A DNA stretch of 5,463 nt from Hydrogenophilales bacterium RIFOXYD1_FULL_62_11 (GTDB taxonomy: Bacteria; Pseudomonadota; Gammaproteobacteria; Burkholderiales; Thiobacillaceae), in contig MGZO01000035.1 of the NCBI GenBank assembly GCA_001802655.1, positions 65,357-70,819 on the forward strand, read 5' to 3'. The notes below the pieces were generated by a model, which worked only from the letters and a program-made list of their open reading frames with translations, made no database searches and was not told where the DNA came from. This document shows, in pieces, positions 1-4,995 of the stretch; the first letter of the stretch is position 1; every line of letters begins with the position of its first letter. The translations under genes were made by a program, and so were the position numbers.

Positions 1-254
1 GTGGCGGCCGTCCTGATCTGGCCAGCCGCGAGGCCCTGGCAACGGTGGCTGCGCCCACGCTGATGCTGGTGGGCGGCTGGGATGACGGGGTGATCGACCT
101 CAACCAGCAGGCCTACGATCAGTTGCGTTGTGAAAAGAAACTGCTGATTGTTCCGGGCGCCACCCACCTGTTCGAGGAATCCGGCACGCTGGAAGAAGTG
201 GCGCGCCAGGCAGCGCTGTGGTTTGCGGGACATTTCGCACCGGCTGCACGCTAG
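1..254 (+). CDS. Alpha/beta hydrolase, dienelactone hydrolase type (C-terminal part, 5' truncated)
   Basis: This is the 3' end of a gene that starts before the window; the open frame runs from base 3 to the TAG at 252-254, giving about 83 visible residues. The reading frame is open to the left edge, so the internal GTG at 45 is not a credible start. The visible part matches the C-terminal third of dienelactone hydrolase-like alpha/beta hydrolases: a beta strand APTLMLVGG followed by a D-D-x-V turn that would carry the catalytic Asp, then the strand LLIVPGATH, whose His in GATHLFEE would be the catalytic His. The nucleophile (Ser or Cys) lies outside the window. The substrate cannot be told; members of this group are often uncharacterised and frequently lie next to, or fused with, phosphoribosyltransferases like the one at 4299-4925. 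The gene converges on the DksA-like gene, with 40 bases between the stops and no clear terminator there. Family assignment is confident, exact function is not. Confidence 0.8.
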   Translation, partial: GGRPDLASREALATVAAPTLMLVGGWDDGVIDLNQQAYDQLRCEKKLLIVPGATHLFEESGTLEEVARQAALWFAGHFAPAAR

Positions 255-294
255 GCCAGTACGTCGCTCGCGCTGCAACGATCGGGTTCAGGGG

Positions 295-693
295 TTACAT
301 GCCGGGGTGGCCTGACAGTGCAGCGCTCCGCTCATGCCTTTCCTGGCATTCAATGCAGCGCTTGGCAGTGGGGTAGGCGTGCAGGCGGGCGTACGCAATC
401 GCGTCCCCGCAGTCGATACACACGCCATACGTTTGCTCCCTGACGCGCCGTAGCGCGGCTTCGATATCCCTCAATGCATGGACATGGCGATCCACGACAA
501 CCATATTGAAATCCGCCAGGGTGCTGGCCATGGACTCATCGCCACTGTCGCCGGGTTCGTTGTTGAGCAGATCGATGCGATGTTGCTCGCCCGAATTCTC
601 CAGTTCCTGACGCACCTCGGCCAACAAGGCCTGGTAATCCTGCTTCAACTGCAAAACGAGTTGATCGAGTTGGGATGAACTGAGCGTAGCCAT
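295..693 (-). CDS. DksA/TraR-family C4 zinc-finger transcription regulator
   Basis: This 132-residue protein has the layout of DksA. There are two long helices (about residues 5-47 and 54-88) that would form a coiled coil, with an acidic tip at D49-S-G-D52-E-S, then a C4 zinc finger C92-x2-C95-x17-C113-x2-C116, the same spacing as in E. coli DksA. DksA-family proteins insert the coiled coil into the RNA polymerase secondary channel and change promoter kinetics, in DksA itself together with ppGpp. The tip keeps the two Asp of the DksA D-x-x-D-x-A motif but has Ser at the Ala position, so potency may differ. It is shorter than DksA (about 151 residues) and longer than TraR (about 70), and is probably a DksA-like paralogue rather than the housekeeping copy. 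The ATG at 693 is supported by AGGAG five bases upstream. It lies 115 bases downstream of hsp20 on the same strand, so cotranscription is possible. Confidence 0.92.
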   Translation of the reverse strand: MATLSSSQLDQLVLQLKQDYQALLAEVRQELENSGEQHRIDLLNNEPGDSGDESMASTLADFNMVVVDRHVHALRDIEAALRRVREQTYGVCIDCGDAIAYARLHAYPTAKRCIECQERHERSAALSGHPGM

Positions 694-698
694 TGAGT

Positions 699-703
699 CT
701 CCT
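699..703 (-). promoter_or_regulatory. Ribosome binding site of the DksA-like gene
   Basis: On the minus strand AGGAG ends five bases before the ATG at 693. It fixes the start of the DksA-like gene. Confidence 0.8.
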
Positions 704-714
704 GAGTGAGTGAC

Positions 715-720
715 GTTATA
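715..720 (-). promoter_or_regulatory. Possible -10 box for the DksA-like gene
   Basis: The minus strand reads TATAAC, five of six matches to the sigma-70 -10 consensus, 21 bases before the ATG. No convincing -35 hexamer stands 16-18 bases upstream; that position is filled by the large inverted repeat at 719-757, one arm of which overlaps the -10 by two bases. If it is a real promoter it would be activator-dependent or repressor-controlled, and the leader would be very short. The match could also be chance. Confidence 0.25.
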
Positions 721-757
721 GCACCCGTCCGCCGGACCATCGGGTAGACGGGTGCTA
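719..757. terminator. 11-bp perfect hairpin; intrinsic-terminator-like on the plus strand
   Basis: TAGCACCCGTC (719-729) is the exact reverse complement of GACGGGTGCTA (747-757), with a 17-base loop. On the plus strand the stem is followed by CTTTTAGTTTTAA (758-770), which fits a rho-independent terminator. Both neighbouring genes are on the minus strand, where the stem is followed by TATAACGTC and not by a T tract. The plus-strand reading would therefore stop antisense transcripts, for example read-through from the hydrolase gene at 1-254. On the minus strand it would instead be a hairpin just upstream of the DksA-like gene, or a protein-binding dyad. Inside the loop side, GTCCG-C-CGGAC (727-737) offers a competing smaller hairpin. 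Confidence 0.5.
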
Positions 758-775
758 CTTTTAGTTTTAATCGAG

Positions 776-785
776 GCGATATCGC
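776..785. repeat. 10-bp perfect palindrome GCGATATCGC
   Basis: A perfect even palindrome lies in the gap between hsp20 and the DksA-like gene. It is followed by GCACCCG (784-790), which repeats the GCACCCG at 721-727 in the nearby hairpin. No known operator is recognised; it may be a binding site or chance in GC-rich DNA. Confidence 0.35.
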
Positions 786-808
786 ACCCGCCTGGCGATC
801 CAGCATGC

Positions 809-1246
809 CTACTGAATCTTCACTTCGGTTGCCTTGGGCTTGTTTTCGGCGGTTTTAGGCAGGCTCAGGTTGAGCATGCCGTCCTTGTATTCGGCTTTGA
901 TCTGGGAGGCATCCACGTTGTCGGGCAGCGTGAAACTGCGCATGAAGCTGCCGTAAAAGCGTTCGACGCGGTGGAATTTCTTGTCTTTTTCTTCCTTCTC
1001 CTGCTTGCGCTCGCCGCTGATGCTCAACATCCCATTTTCGATGTTGACCTTGATATCTTCCTTGCGTACCTCCGGGAGTTCGGCCTTGATGGTGAACGCT
1101 TGGTCGGTCTCGCTGATATCCACCTTGGGTGACCATTCCGTCGTCGAAAACGCTTCGCGACCCAGGCTCGGCCAGCCGAGTTTCGACGTGTAGCGATCAA
1201 ACAGGTCTTCGATTTCACGGATGGGTTCCCACTTGACGAGTGCCAT
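809..1246 (-). CDS. Small heat-shock protein, Hsp20/alpha-crystallin family
   Basis: This 145-residue protein is an ATP-independent holdase chaperone that forms oligomers and binds unfolding proteins in the cytoplasm. A short N-terminal arm (MALVKWEP, residues 1-37) precedes the alpha-crystallin domain at about 38-131, which starts around W38-S-P-K-V-D-I and includes the typical ELPEVRKEDIKV segment (57-67). It ends with the family signature A118-x3-D-G-M-L125. The C-terminal tail carries V142-K-I144, a fit to the I/V-x-I/V motif that docks neighbouring dimers. Length is normal for bacterial Hsp20. The ATG at 1246 was chosen because AAGGAG stands six bases upstream and the N-terminus matches the family. 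An in-frame extension to 1366 would add 40 residues with no homology-like character, and it crosses the leader hairpins. It is transcribed divergently from the ATPase and lies upstream of the DksA-like gene. Heat control at the RNA level is suggested by its leader. Confidence 0.96.
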   Translation of the reverse strand: MALVKWEPIREIEDLFDRYTSKLGWPSLGREAFSTTEWSPKVDISETDQAFTIKAELPEVRKEDIKVNIENGMLSISGERKQEKEEKDKKFHRVERFYGSFMRSFTLPDNVDASQIKAEYKDGMLNLSLPKTAENKPKATEVKIQ

Positions 1247-1247
1247 G

Positions 1248-1278
1248 ATTTTCTCCTTGAACAAATGTGCCAGAAAAT
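1248..1278 (-). promoter_or_regulatory. Candidate RNA thermometer hairpin over the hsp20 ribosome binding site
   Basis: In the minus-strand RNA AUUUUCU (from 1278 to 1272) is exactly complementary to AGAAAAU (from 1254 to 1248), giving a 7-bp AU-rich stem with a 17-base loop. The 3' arm takes in the last two bases of the Shine-Dalgarno sequence and the whole spacer up to two bases before the AUG; the rest of the Shine-Dalgarno lies in the loop. A weak, AU-rich stem beside the start codon of hsp20 is what a fourU-like RNA thermometer would look like. However, the U run pairs with spacer A residues, not with GGAG, and the ROSE motif is absent. This is inference from pairing by eye; no energy was computed. 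Confidence 0.35.
1253..1258 (-). promoter_or_regulatory. Ribosome binding site of hsp20
   Basis: The minus strand has AAGGAG six bases before the ATG at 1246. It decides the start in favour of 1246 over the longer frame beginning at 1366. Its last two bases fall in the candidate hairpin at 1248-1278. Confidence 0.85.
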
Positions 1279-1314
1279 GACCATCGGCATGCCTGCAACA
1301 GGAATCGATGGTCA
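1278..1314 (-). repeat. Leader hairpin II of hsp20 (9-bp perfect inverted repeat)
   Basis: TGACCATCG (1278-1286) is the exact reverse complement of CGATGGTCA (1306-1314). Inside, CCTG (1292-1295) pairs with CAGG (1299-1302) around a three-base loop, making a two-part stem with an asymmetric internal loop. In the hsp20 RNA it directly abuts the weaker hairpin over the ribosome binding site. It is followed by UUUUCU, so it could alternatively act as a short attenuator-type terminator. Confidence 0.6.
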
Positions 1315-1330
1315 GGACAATTTGGGACTC

Positions 1331-1363
1331 GACTGCCAGGGTTGTGCGCAACGAGATGCAGTC
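1331..1363 (-). repeat. Leader hairpin III of hsp20
   Basis: GACTGC (1331-1336) pairs with GCAGTC (1358-1363), and inside GTTG (1341-1344) pairs with CAAC (1349-1352) around a four-base loop. This is weaker than its neighbours. It would form in the hsp20 leader if transcription starts upstream of it. Confidence 0.4.
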
Positions 1364-1367
1364 CATC

Positions 1368-1394
1368 GCCTAGGTTGCCCCAATCAATCTAGGC
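1368..1394 (-). repeat. Leader hairpin IV of hsp20 or operator-like dyad
   Basis: GCCTAGGTTG (1368-1377) and CAATCTAGGC (1385-1394) form 10-base arms with one non-complementary position. That position is a G-T (G-U) pair in plus-strand polarity and a C-A mismatch in the hsp20 RNA. The loop is seven bases. It is not CIRCE, whose arms are TTAGCACTC/GAGTGCTAA. It may be the outermost leader hairpin of hsp20 or a protein-binding dyad near its promoter. Confidence 0.45.
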
Positions 1395-1603
1395 ACAGGC
1401 CACACCAAAAGCAATCCAGACCCACAACGAATTCAAAACTTGCCAATTCATTAATAAGACCTGTATGTATTTTTACAAATCAATGTTTTGAATGGGATTT
1501 GTGGCATCACACAACAGGCGCTTGATGTGGGTGGAGCGGAGCTTGAATCCGTCTGGATTTTCCGAATCGCTGCACTACGCTGGGTAGCGACGACACGGAT
1601 GGG
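1395..1603. other. Rest of the divergent intergenic region between hsp20 and the ATPase gene
   Basis: No credible gene is seen here. Bases 1420-1500 are AT-rich and probably hold promoters for both directions. For the ATPase the best plus-strand pair is TTGCCA (1440-1445) with TATGTA (1464-1469) at an 18-base gap, a poor match overall. Closer to the ATPase, AATCC-GTCT-GGATT (1546-1559) forms a small hairpin followed by TTT, possibly in the ATPase leader. No tRNA, insertion-sequence end or known riboswitch was recognised. Confidence 0.4.
1450..1478 (-). promoter_or_regulatory. Possible sigma-70 type promoter for hsp20
   Basis: On the minus strand TTGTAA (1478-1473) and ATTAAT (1455-1450) are separated by exactly 17 bases. 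Each matches four of six consensus positions, in the most AT-rich part of the divergent region. Transcription would start near 1442 and give a leader of about 195 bases containing all four inverted repeats. No good heat-shock sigma-32 promoter (CTTGAA with CCCCAT) was found on this strand. The match is weak. Confidence 0.25.
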
Positions 1604-4282
1604 TTGACTGTGCATATCCAGAGCCTCACTGCAGAGCAGTCTCTCGCCAGCTTGCATACCTCGGTTGCGGGGCTGACGGGATCCGAAGCGGCGCGGCGGC
1701 AGGCTGAGTTTGGCCCGAATCATGTCGAGGAAGTGCGGCGCGAGAACCTGCTGCTTGGGTTTGCCCGCGAGTTCACCCACTTCTTCGCCATCATCCTGTG
1801 GCTGGGCGCGGCGCTGGCATTTTTCGCCGACTATTTCGATCCCGGTCAGGGCATGGCACGACTGGGGGTCGCCATTGTCGGCGTCGTCCTCATTAACGGC
1901 ATTTTTTCATTCTGGCAGGCCTACAAGGCCGAGCGGGCGGTCGCAGCGCTGCGCCAGTTGCTGCCGCAGCAGGTGGTGGCAATGCGCGACGGCGAGGCCG
2001 TGCAGTTGCTGGCGACCGAGTTGGTGCCGGGCGACCTGGTGCTGCTGGAGGAGGGCGCGCTGGTGCCGGCCGACTGCCGTCTGATCGAGGCGTTCAGGCT
2101 GCGCGTCAACACCGCGACGGTCACCGGCGAATCCCTACCCAAGGCCTGCAATGCCGATCCCCACCCGGAGGTGTCGCCGCTGTTTGCAGACAACATTGTG
2201 CTGGCCGGCACGGCGGTGGTGTCGGGGCAGGCGCGCGCGGTGGTGTATGCCACCGGCATGCGCACCGAGTTCGGCAAGATCGCCCATCTGACCCAGACAG
2301 CAGGCGAGGCGATTTCGCCGTTGCAGCGAGAGATCGCGCGGCTGTCGCGCATCGTGGCGTTTATTGCCACCGGCCTCGGCGGCGTGTTTTTCCTGATTGG
2401 CCTGGCGCTCGACTTGCCGTTCTGGGGAAACCTGCTGTTCGCCATCGGCATCATCGTCGCCAACGTGCCGGAGGGCCTGTTGCCGACGGTGACGCTGTCG
2501 CTGGCGATGGCCACCCAGCGCATGGCGAAGCGCAACGCGCTGGTGCGCCACCTGTCCGCAGTGGAAACGCTCGGCTCGACCACGGTGATCCTGTCCGACA
2601 AGACGGGCACGCTGACGCAGAACCGCATGTCGGTGCGGCGGTTGTGGCTGGGTGGAGCGTTTGTCACGGCGGACGATCTGGTGACGCAGCCGCGGCTGGC
2701 GGTGGATCACCTCGCGCTCTTCATCAATGCCGCGCTTTGCCACAACCTGAAAGAGACTAACAATCACGGCAAGCATGAATGGCTGGGTGATCCGATGGAA
2801 GGGGCATTGGTCGGCATGGGGCGACAGGTGGCAGGCAGGCTGGACGGTTATATGCGCATCAGCGAGATCCCCTTCGACACCGATCGCAAGCGCATGTCGG
2901 TGCTGGTCGAGACGGTGCAGGGCCGCATGGTGTACTGCAAGGGTGCGCTGGAGACGGTGCTTGCAACGTGCGAGTCCGTGCAACTCGATGGTAGGGTCGT
3001 GCCGCTCGATGAAGCGGTGAAAACCCGTCTGCTCGCTGCGCAGGACGCAATGGCCGTGGTCGGCCTGCGCGTGCTGGCCTTTGCCCACGGCGTGGCGGAC
3101 AAAAGCCTGCCCACCGAGGAGCGCGGCCTGACCCTCGCGGGGCTGGTCGGGCTGGAGGATCCTCCCCGGCCCGAAGTGCCGGAAGCCATTGCACGCTGTG
3201 GCACGGCGGGTATCCGCGTGATCATGGTGACCGGTGATCTACCGCATACGGCGCAGGCCATTGCCCGCGAGATTGGTCTGCTGAAGACCGACCAGCCGGT
3301 CGTGATCACCGGCGACGATCTTGGCCGTATGTCTCCGGCGCAGCTCCAGCTGGCGCTGGATGCGCCGGAGATCCTGTTCGCCCGCGTGGCTGCCGTGCAG
3401 AAAATGCAGTTGGTCGAGGCGCTGCAGAAGAAGGGTGAAATCGTTGCGGTGACCGGCGATGGGGTGAACGATGCACCGGCACTCAAGGCCGCCGACATCG
3501 GCATAGCCATGGGTATTTCCGGTACCGATGTGGCGAAGGAAGCAGCCGACCTGATCCTGCTCGACGACAACTTCGCCAGCATTGTCGCGGCCATCGAGGA
3601 GGGGAGGGCGGTGTTCGACAACCTGCGCAAGTTTCTCACTTACATCCTGTCCTCGAATATTCCCGAGCTGGTGCCGTATCTTGCCTTTGTGCTGTTCCGC
3701 ATTCCACTGCCGTTGACCATCATCCAGATCCTCGCGGTCGACCTCGGCACCGACATGCTGCCCGCGCTGGCGCTTGGCGCCGAAAAACCCGATCCCGGCG
3801 TGATGCGGCGGCTGCCGCGCGCCCGCAACGAACGCTTGCTGTCATGGGGATTGATCGCCCGCGCCTACCTGTTTCTGGGGGTGCTGGAAGCAGCCGCCGC
3901 AATGGCCGTTTTCTTCATCGTGCTCAACGCCGCCGGATGGGGCTATGGCGAAACGCTCGCCCGCTCAGACCCGCTGTATCTGCAAGCGACCGCGGCCTGC
4001 CTGACGACGATCGTGGTGATGCAGGTGATGAACGTGTTTCTGTGCCGTCATCCGCTCAAGTCCGCGCGCTCATTCGGGCTGTTCAGCAATCCACTGATCC
4101 TGCTGGGCATCGCGGCGGAACTGCTGATGCTGCTGTTCATTCTCTATACCCCGACCGGCAACTGGCTGTTCGGCACGGCGCCGGTGGGCGCGGATGTGTG
4201 GCTGTTCGCGCTGGCGGGTGCCGTGCTGATGGGTGGGCTGGAAGAGCTGCGCAAGGCATGGCTGCGCTCGGCCCGGGCATGA
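1604..4282 (+). CDS. P2-type cation-transporting ATPase, Na,K-ATPase-like (IIC-like)
   Basis: This complete 892-residue ion pump of the inner membrane uses ATP through an aspartyl-phosphate intermediate. The N-terminal cation-ATPase domain is at about 1-50, with M1-M2 near 55-105. The actuator has TGES at 174-177 and M3-M4 span about 250-300 with PEGL at 289-292. The phosphorylation site is D332 in SDKTGTLT. Nucleotide-binding K446-G-A, TGD 543-545, DPPR 519-522 and the TGDGVNDAPA hinge (617-626) follow, then six C-terminal helices. M4-M6 resemble Na,K-ATPase rather than SERCA: VANVPEGL, SSNIPE (683-688) and VDLGTDM (712-718, with D713 and D717). In M8 the expected Asp of Na+ site III is N810. 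The ion is therefore Na+, K+, H+ or Ca2+, undecided. The start is TTG 1604 or GTG 1610; the latter has better spacing (six bases) from GGATGGG. It is convergent with the phosphoribosyltransferase gene. Confidence 0.95.
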   Translation: MTVHIQSLTAEQSLASLHTSVAGLTGSEAARRQAEFGPNHVEEVRRENLLLGFAREFTHFFAIILWLGAALAFFADYFDPGQGMARLGVAIVGVVLINGIFSFWQAYKAERAVAALRQLLPQQVVAMRDGEAVQLLATELVPGDLVLLEEGALVPADCRLIEAFRLRVNTATVTGESLPKACNADPHPEVSPLFADNIVLAGTAVVSGQARAVVYATGMRTEFGKIAHLTQTAGEAISPLQREIARLSRIVAFIATGLGGVFFLIGLALDLPFWGNLLFAIGIIVANVPEGLLPTVTLSLAMATQRMAKRNALVRHLSAVETLGSTTVILSDKTGTLTQNRMSVRRLWLGGAFVTADDLVTQPRLAVDHLALFINAALCHNLKETNNHGKHEWLGDPMEGALVGMGRQVAGRLDGYMRISEIPFDTDRKRMSVLVETVQGRMVYCKGALETVLATCESVQLDGRVVPLDEAVKTRLLAAQDAMAVVGLRVLAFAHGVADKSLPTEERGLTLAGLVGLEDPPRPEVPEAIARCGTAGIRVIMVTGDLPHTAQAIAREIGLLKTDQPVVITGDDLGRMSPAQLQLALDAPEILFARVAAVQKMQLVEALQKKGEIVAVTGDGVNDAPALKAADIGIAMGISGTDVAKEAADLILLDDNFASIVAAIEEGRAVFDNLRKFLTYILSSNIPELVPYLAFVLFRIPLPLTIIQILAVDLGTDMLPALALGAEKPDPGVMRRLPRARNERLLSWGLIARAYLFLGVLEAAAAMAVFFIVLNAAGWGYGETLARSDPLYLQATAACLTTIVVMQVMNVFLCRHPLKSARSFGLFSNPLILLGIAAELLMLLFILYTPTGNWLFGTAPVGADVWLFALAGAVLMGGLEELRKAWLRSARA

Positions 4283-4298
4283 CCGCGTCGCATCGCGC

Positions 4299-4925
4299 TC
4301 AGGTCTGGCTGAGAATGGCCTCGACTTCCGCGTCCTCAATCTGTGGAAACTCGGCATAGAACTGCCCCACTGCACGGAAGGAGACTGGCGCATGCAGGCA
4401 CACCACCTCGTCGGCATACGGCCGGATTTTTTCCAGCGTGTCGGGTGGTGCCACGGGCACCGCGCAGATCAGCCGTGCCGGTTTCTGTGCGCGCAGCGCA
4501 TGCAGCGCGGAGATCATCGTTGCCCCGGTAGCGAGGCCATCGTCCACCACGATGACGATGCGCCCGGCCGGGTCGATCGGTGGCCGCAGCGGAGTGTAGT
4601 GCGCGCGGCGCTGGCGTATGGTCTCGAGCTGCGCCTGCTTTTCCTGTTGCAGATAGGCGGGTGTGCCGCCGGCCGATTCGGCATAGTCGGCGATGTAGGT
4701 CCAGCCTGACTCGTCGACCGAGCCGAGGGCGAATTCCGGATTGAACGGCGCGCGCAGCTTGCGCACCAGTACCACGTCGAGTTCGCCTTCCAGCGCCCGC
4801 GCCAGTTGCAGGCCCATCGGCACCGCGCCGCGCGGGATGGCGAGAATCAGCGGATGGCGTCCCTTGTAGTCAGCCAAAGCTGCCGCCAGCAAATCGGCGG
4901 CCTGATGACGATTGGCAAAAATCAT
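4299..4925 (-). CDS. Phosphoribosyltransferase-domain protein, substrate unknown
   Basis: This 208-residue protein is a type I phosphoribosyltransferase fold. Near the N-terminus it has LAIPRGAVPMG (28-38), the substrate/PPi-loop region of this subfamily, then VVLVRKLRAP (51-60). The PRPP-binding loop is VIVVDDGLATGAT (124-136), with the acidic pair D128-D129 and T133-G-A-T136. Length is normal for the stand-alone subfamily, whose members lack an assigned base or substrate and are commonly found beside or fused to dienelactone hydrolase-like proteins. The same pairing is echoed here by the truncated hydrolase at 1-254. The ATG at 4925 has AGGAG six bases upstream. The stop lies 16 bases from the ATPase stop, with no visible terminator between. 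The RES-domain gene ends 70 bases upstream on the same strand, so the two may share a transcript. Family is secure; no biosynthetic role can be assigned. Confidence 0.93.
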   Translation of the reverse strand: MIFANRHQAADLLAAALADYKGRHPLILAIPRGAVPMGLQLARALEGELDVVLVRKLRAPFNPEFALGSVDESGWTYIADYAESAGGTPAYLQQEKQAQLETIRQRRAHYTPLRPPIDPAGRIVIVVDDGLATGATMISALHALRAQKPARLICAVPVAPPDTLEKIRPYADEVVCLHAPVSFRAVGQFYAEFPQIEDAEVEAILSQT

Positions 4926-4931
4926 GACTCT

Positions 4932-4936
4932 CTCCT
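4932..4936 (-). promoter_or_regulatory. Ribosome binding site of the phosphoribosyltransferase gene
   Basis: The minus strand has AGGAG inside a longer purine run, six bases before the ATG at 4925, which fixes that start. Confidence 0.8.
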
Positions 4937-4967
4937 CGCGTGGGTTGACGTTTCATCTTAGCGGTTG

Positions 4968-4981
4968 CCGGCCGTCGCCGG
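4968..4981 (-). repeat. Small GC-rich hairpin between the RES and phosphoribosyltransferase genes
   Basis: CCGGC (4968-4972) and GCCGG (4977-4981) form a 5-bp stem with a four-base loop, 14 bases after the RES stop codon. There is no following T tract on the minus strand, so it is at most a weak transcript-end or processing structure and would probably not separate the two genes. Confidence 0.3.
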
Positions 4982-4995
4982 AATGGTGAATGAAC

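Noticed and set aside
752..1132. Plus-strand open frame of 126 codons opposite hsp20
   Set aside because: It is hydrophobic and antisense to the well-supported Hsp20 domain, with no convincing ribosome binding site; treated as a shadow.
1257..1271. Sigma-54-like TGGCAC on the minus strand upstream of hsp20
   Set aside because: The -12 element lacks the required GC at correct spacing, and the site overlaps the ribosome binding site.
1247..1366. N-terminal 40-residue extension of Hsp20 from an ATG at 1366
   Set aside because: The ATG at 1246 has AAGGAG at six-base spacing and gives the normal family N-terminus; the extension is unlike Hsp20 and crosses the inverted repeats.
1368..1394. CIRCE heat-shock operator
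   Set aside because: The dyad arms (GCCTAGGTTG/CAATCTAGGC) do not match the CIRCE arms TTAGCACTC/GAGTGCTAA.
2135..3088. Long minus-strand open frame (317 codons) inside the ATPase gene
   Set aside because: It is antisense to a fully conserved ATPase and its translation is rich in His, Arg and Gln with no family likeness; it is a shadow of GC-rich coding. The same holds for the minus-strand frames at 1921-2667 and 2848-3639.
3844..4359. Plus-strand frame of 171 codons overlapping the ATPase end
   Set aside because: It is out of frame with the conserved C-terminal ATPase helices and shows no recognisable domain.
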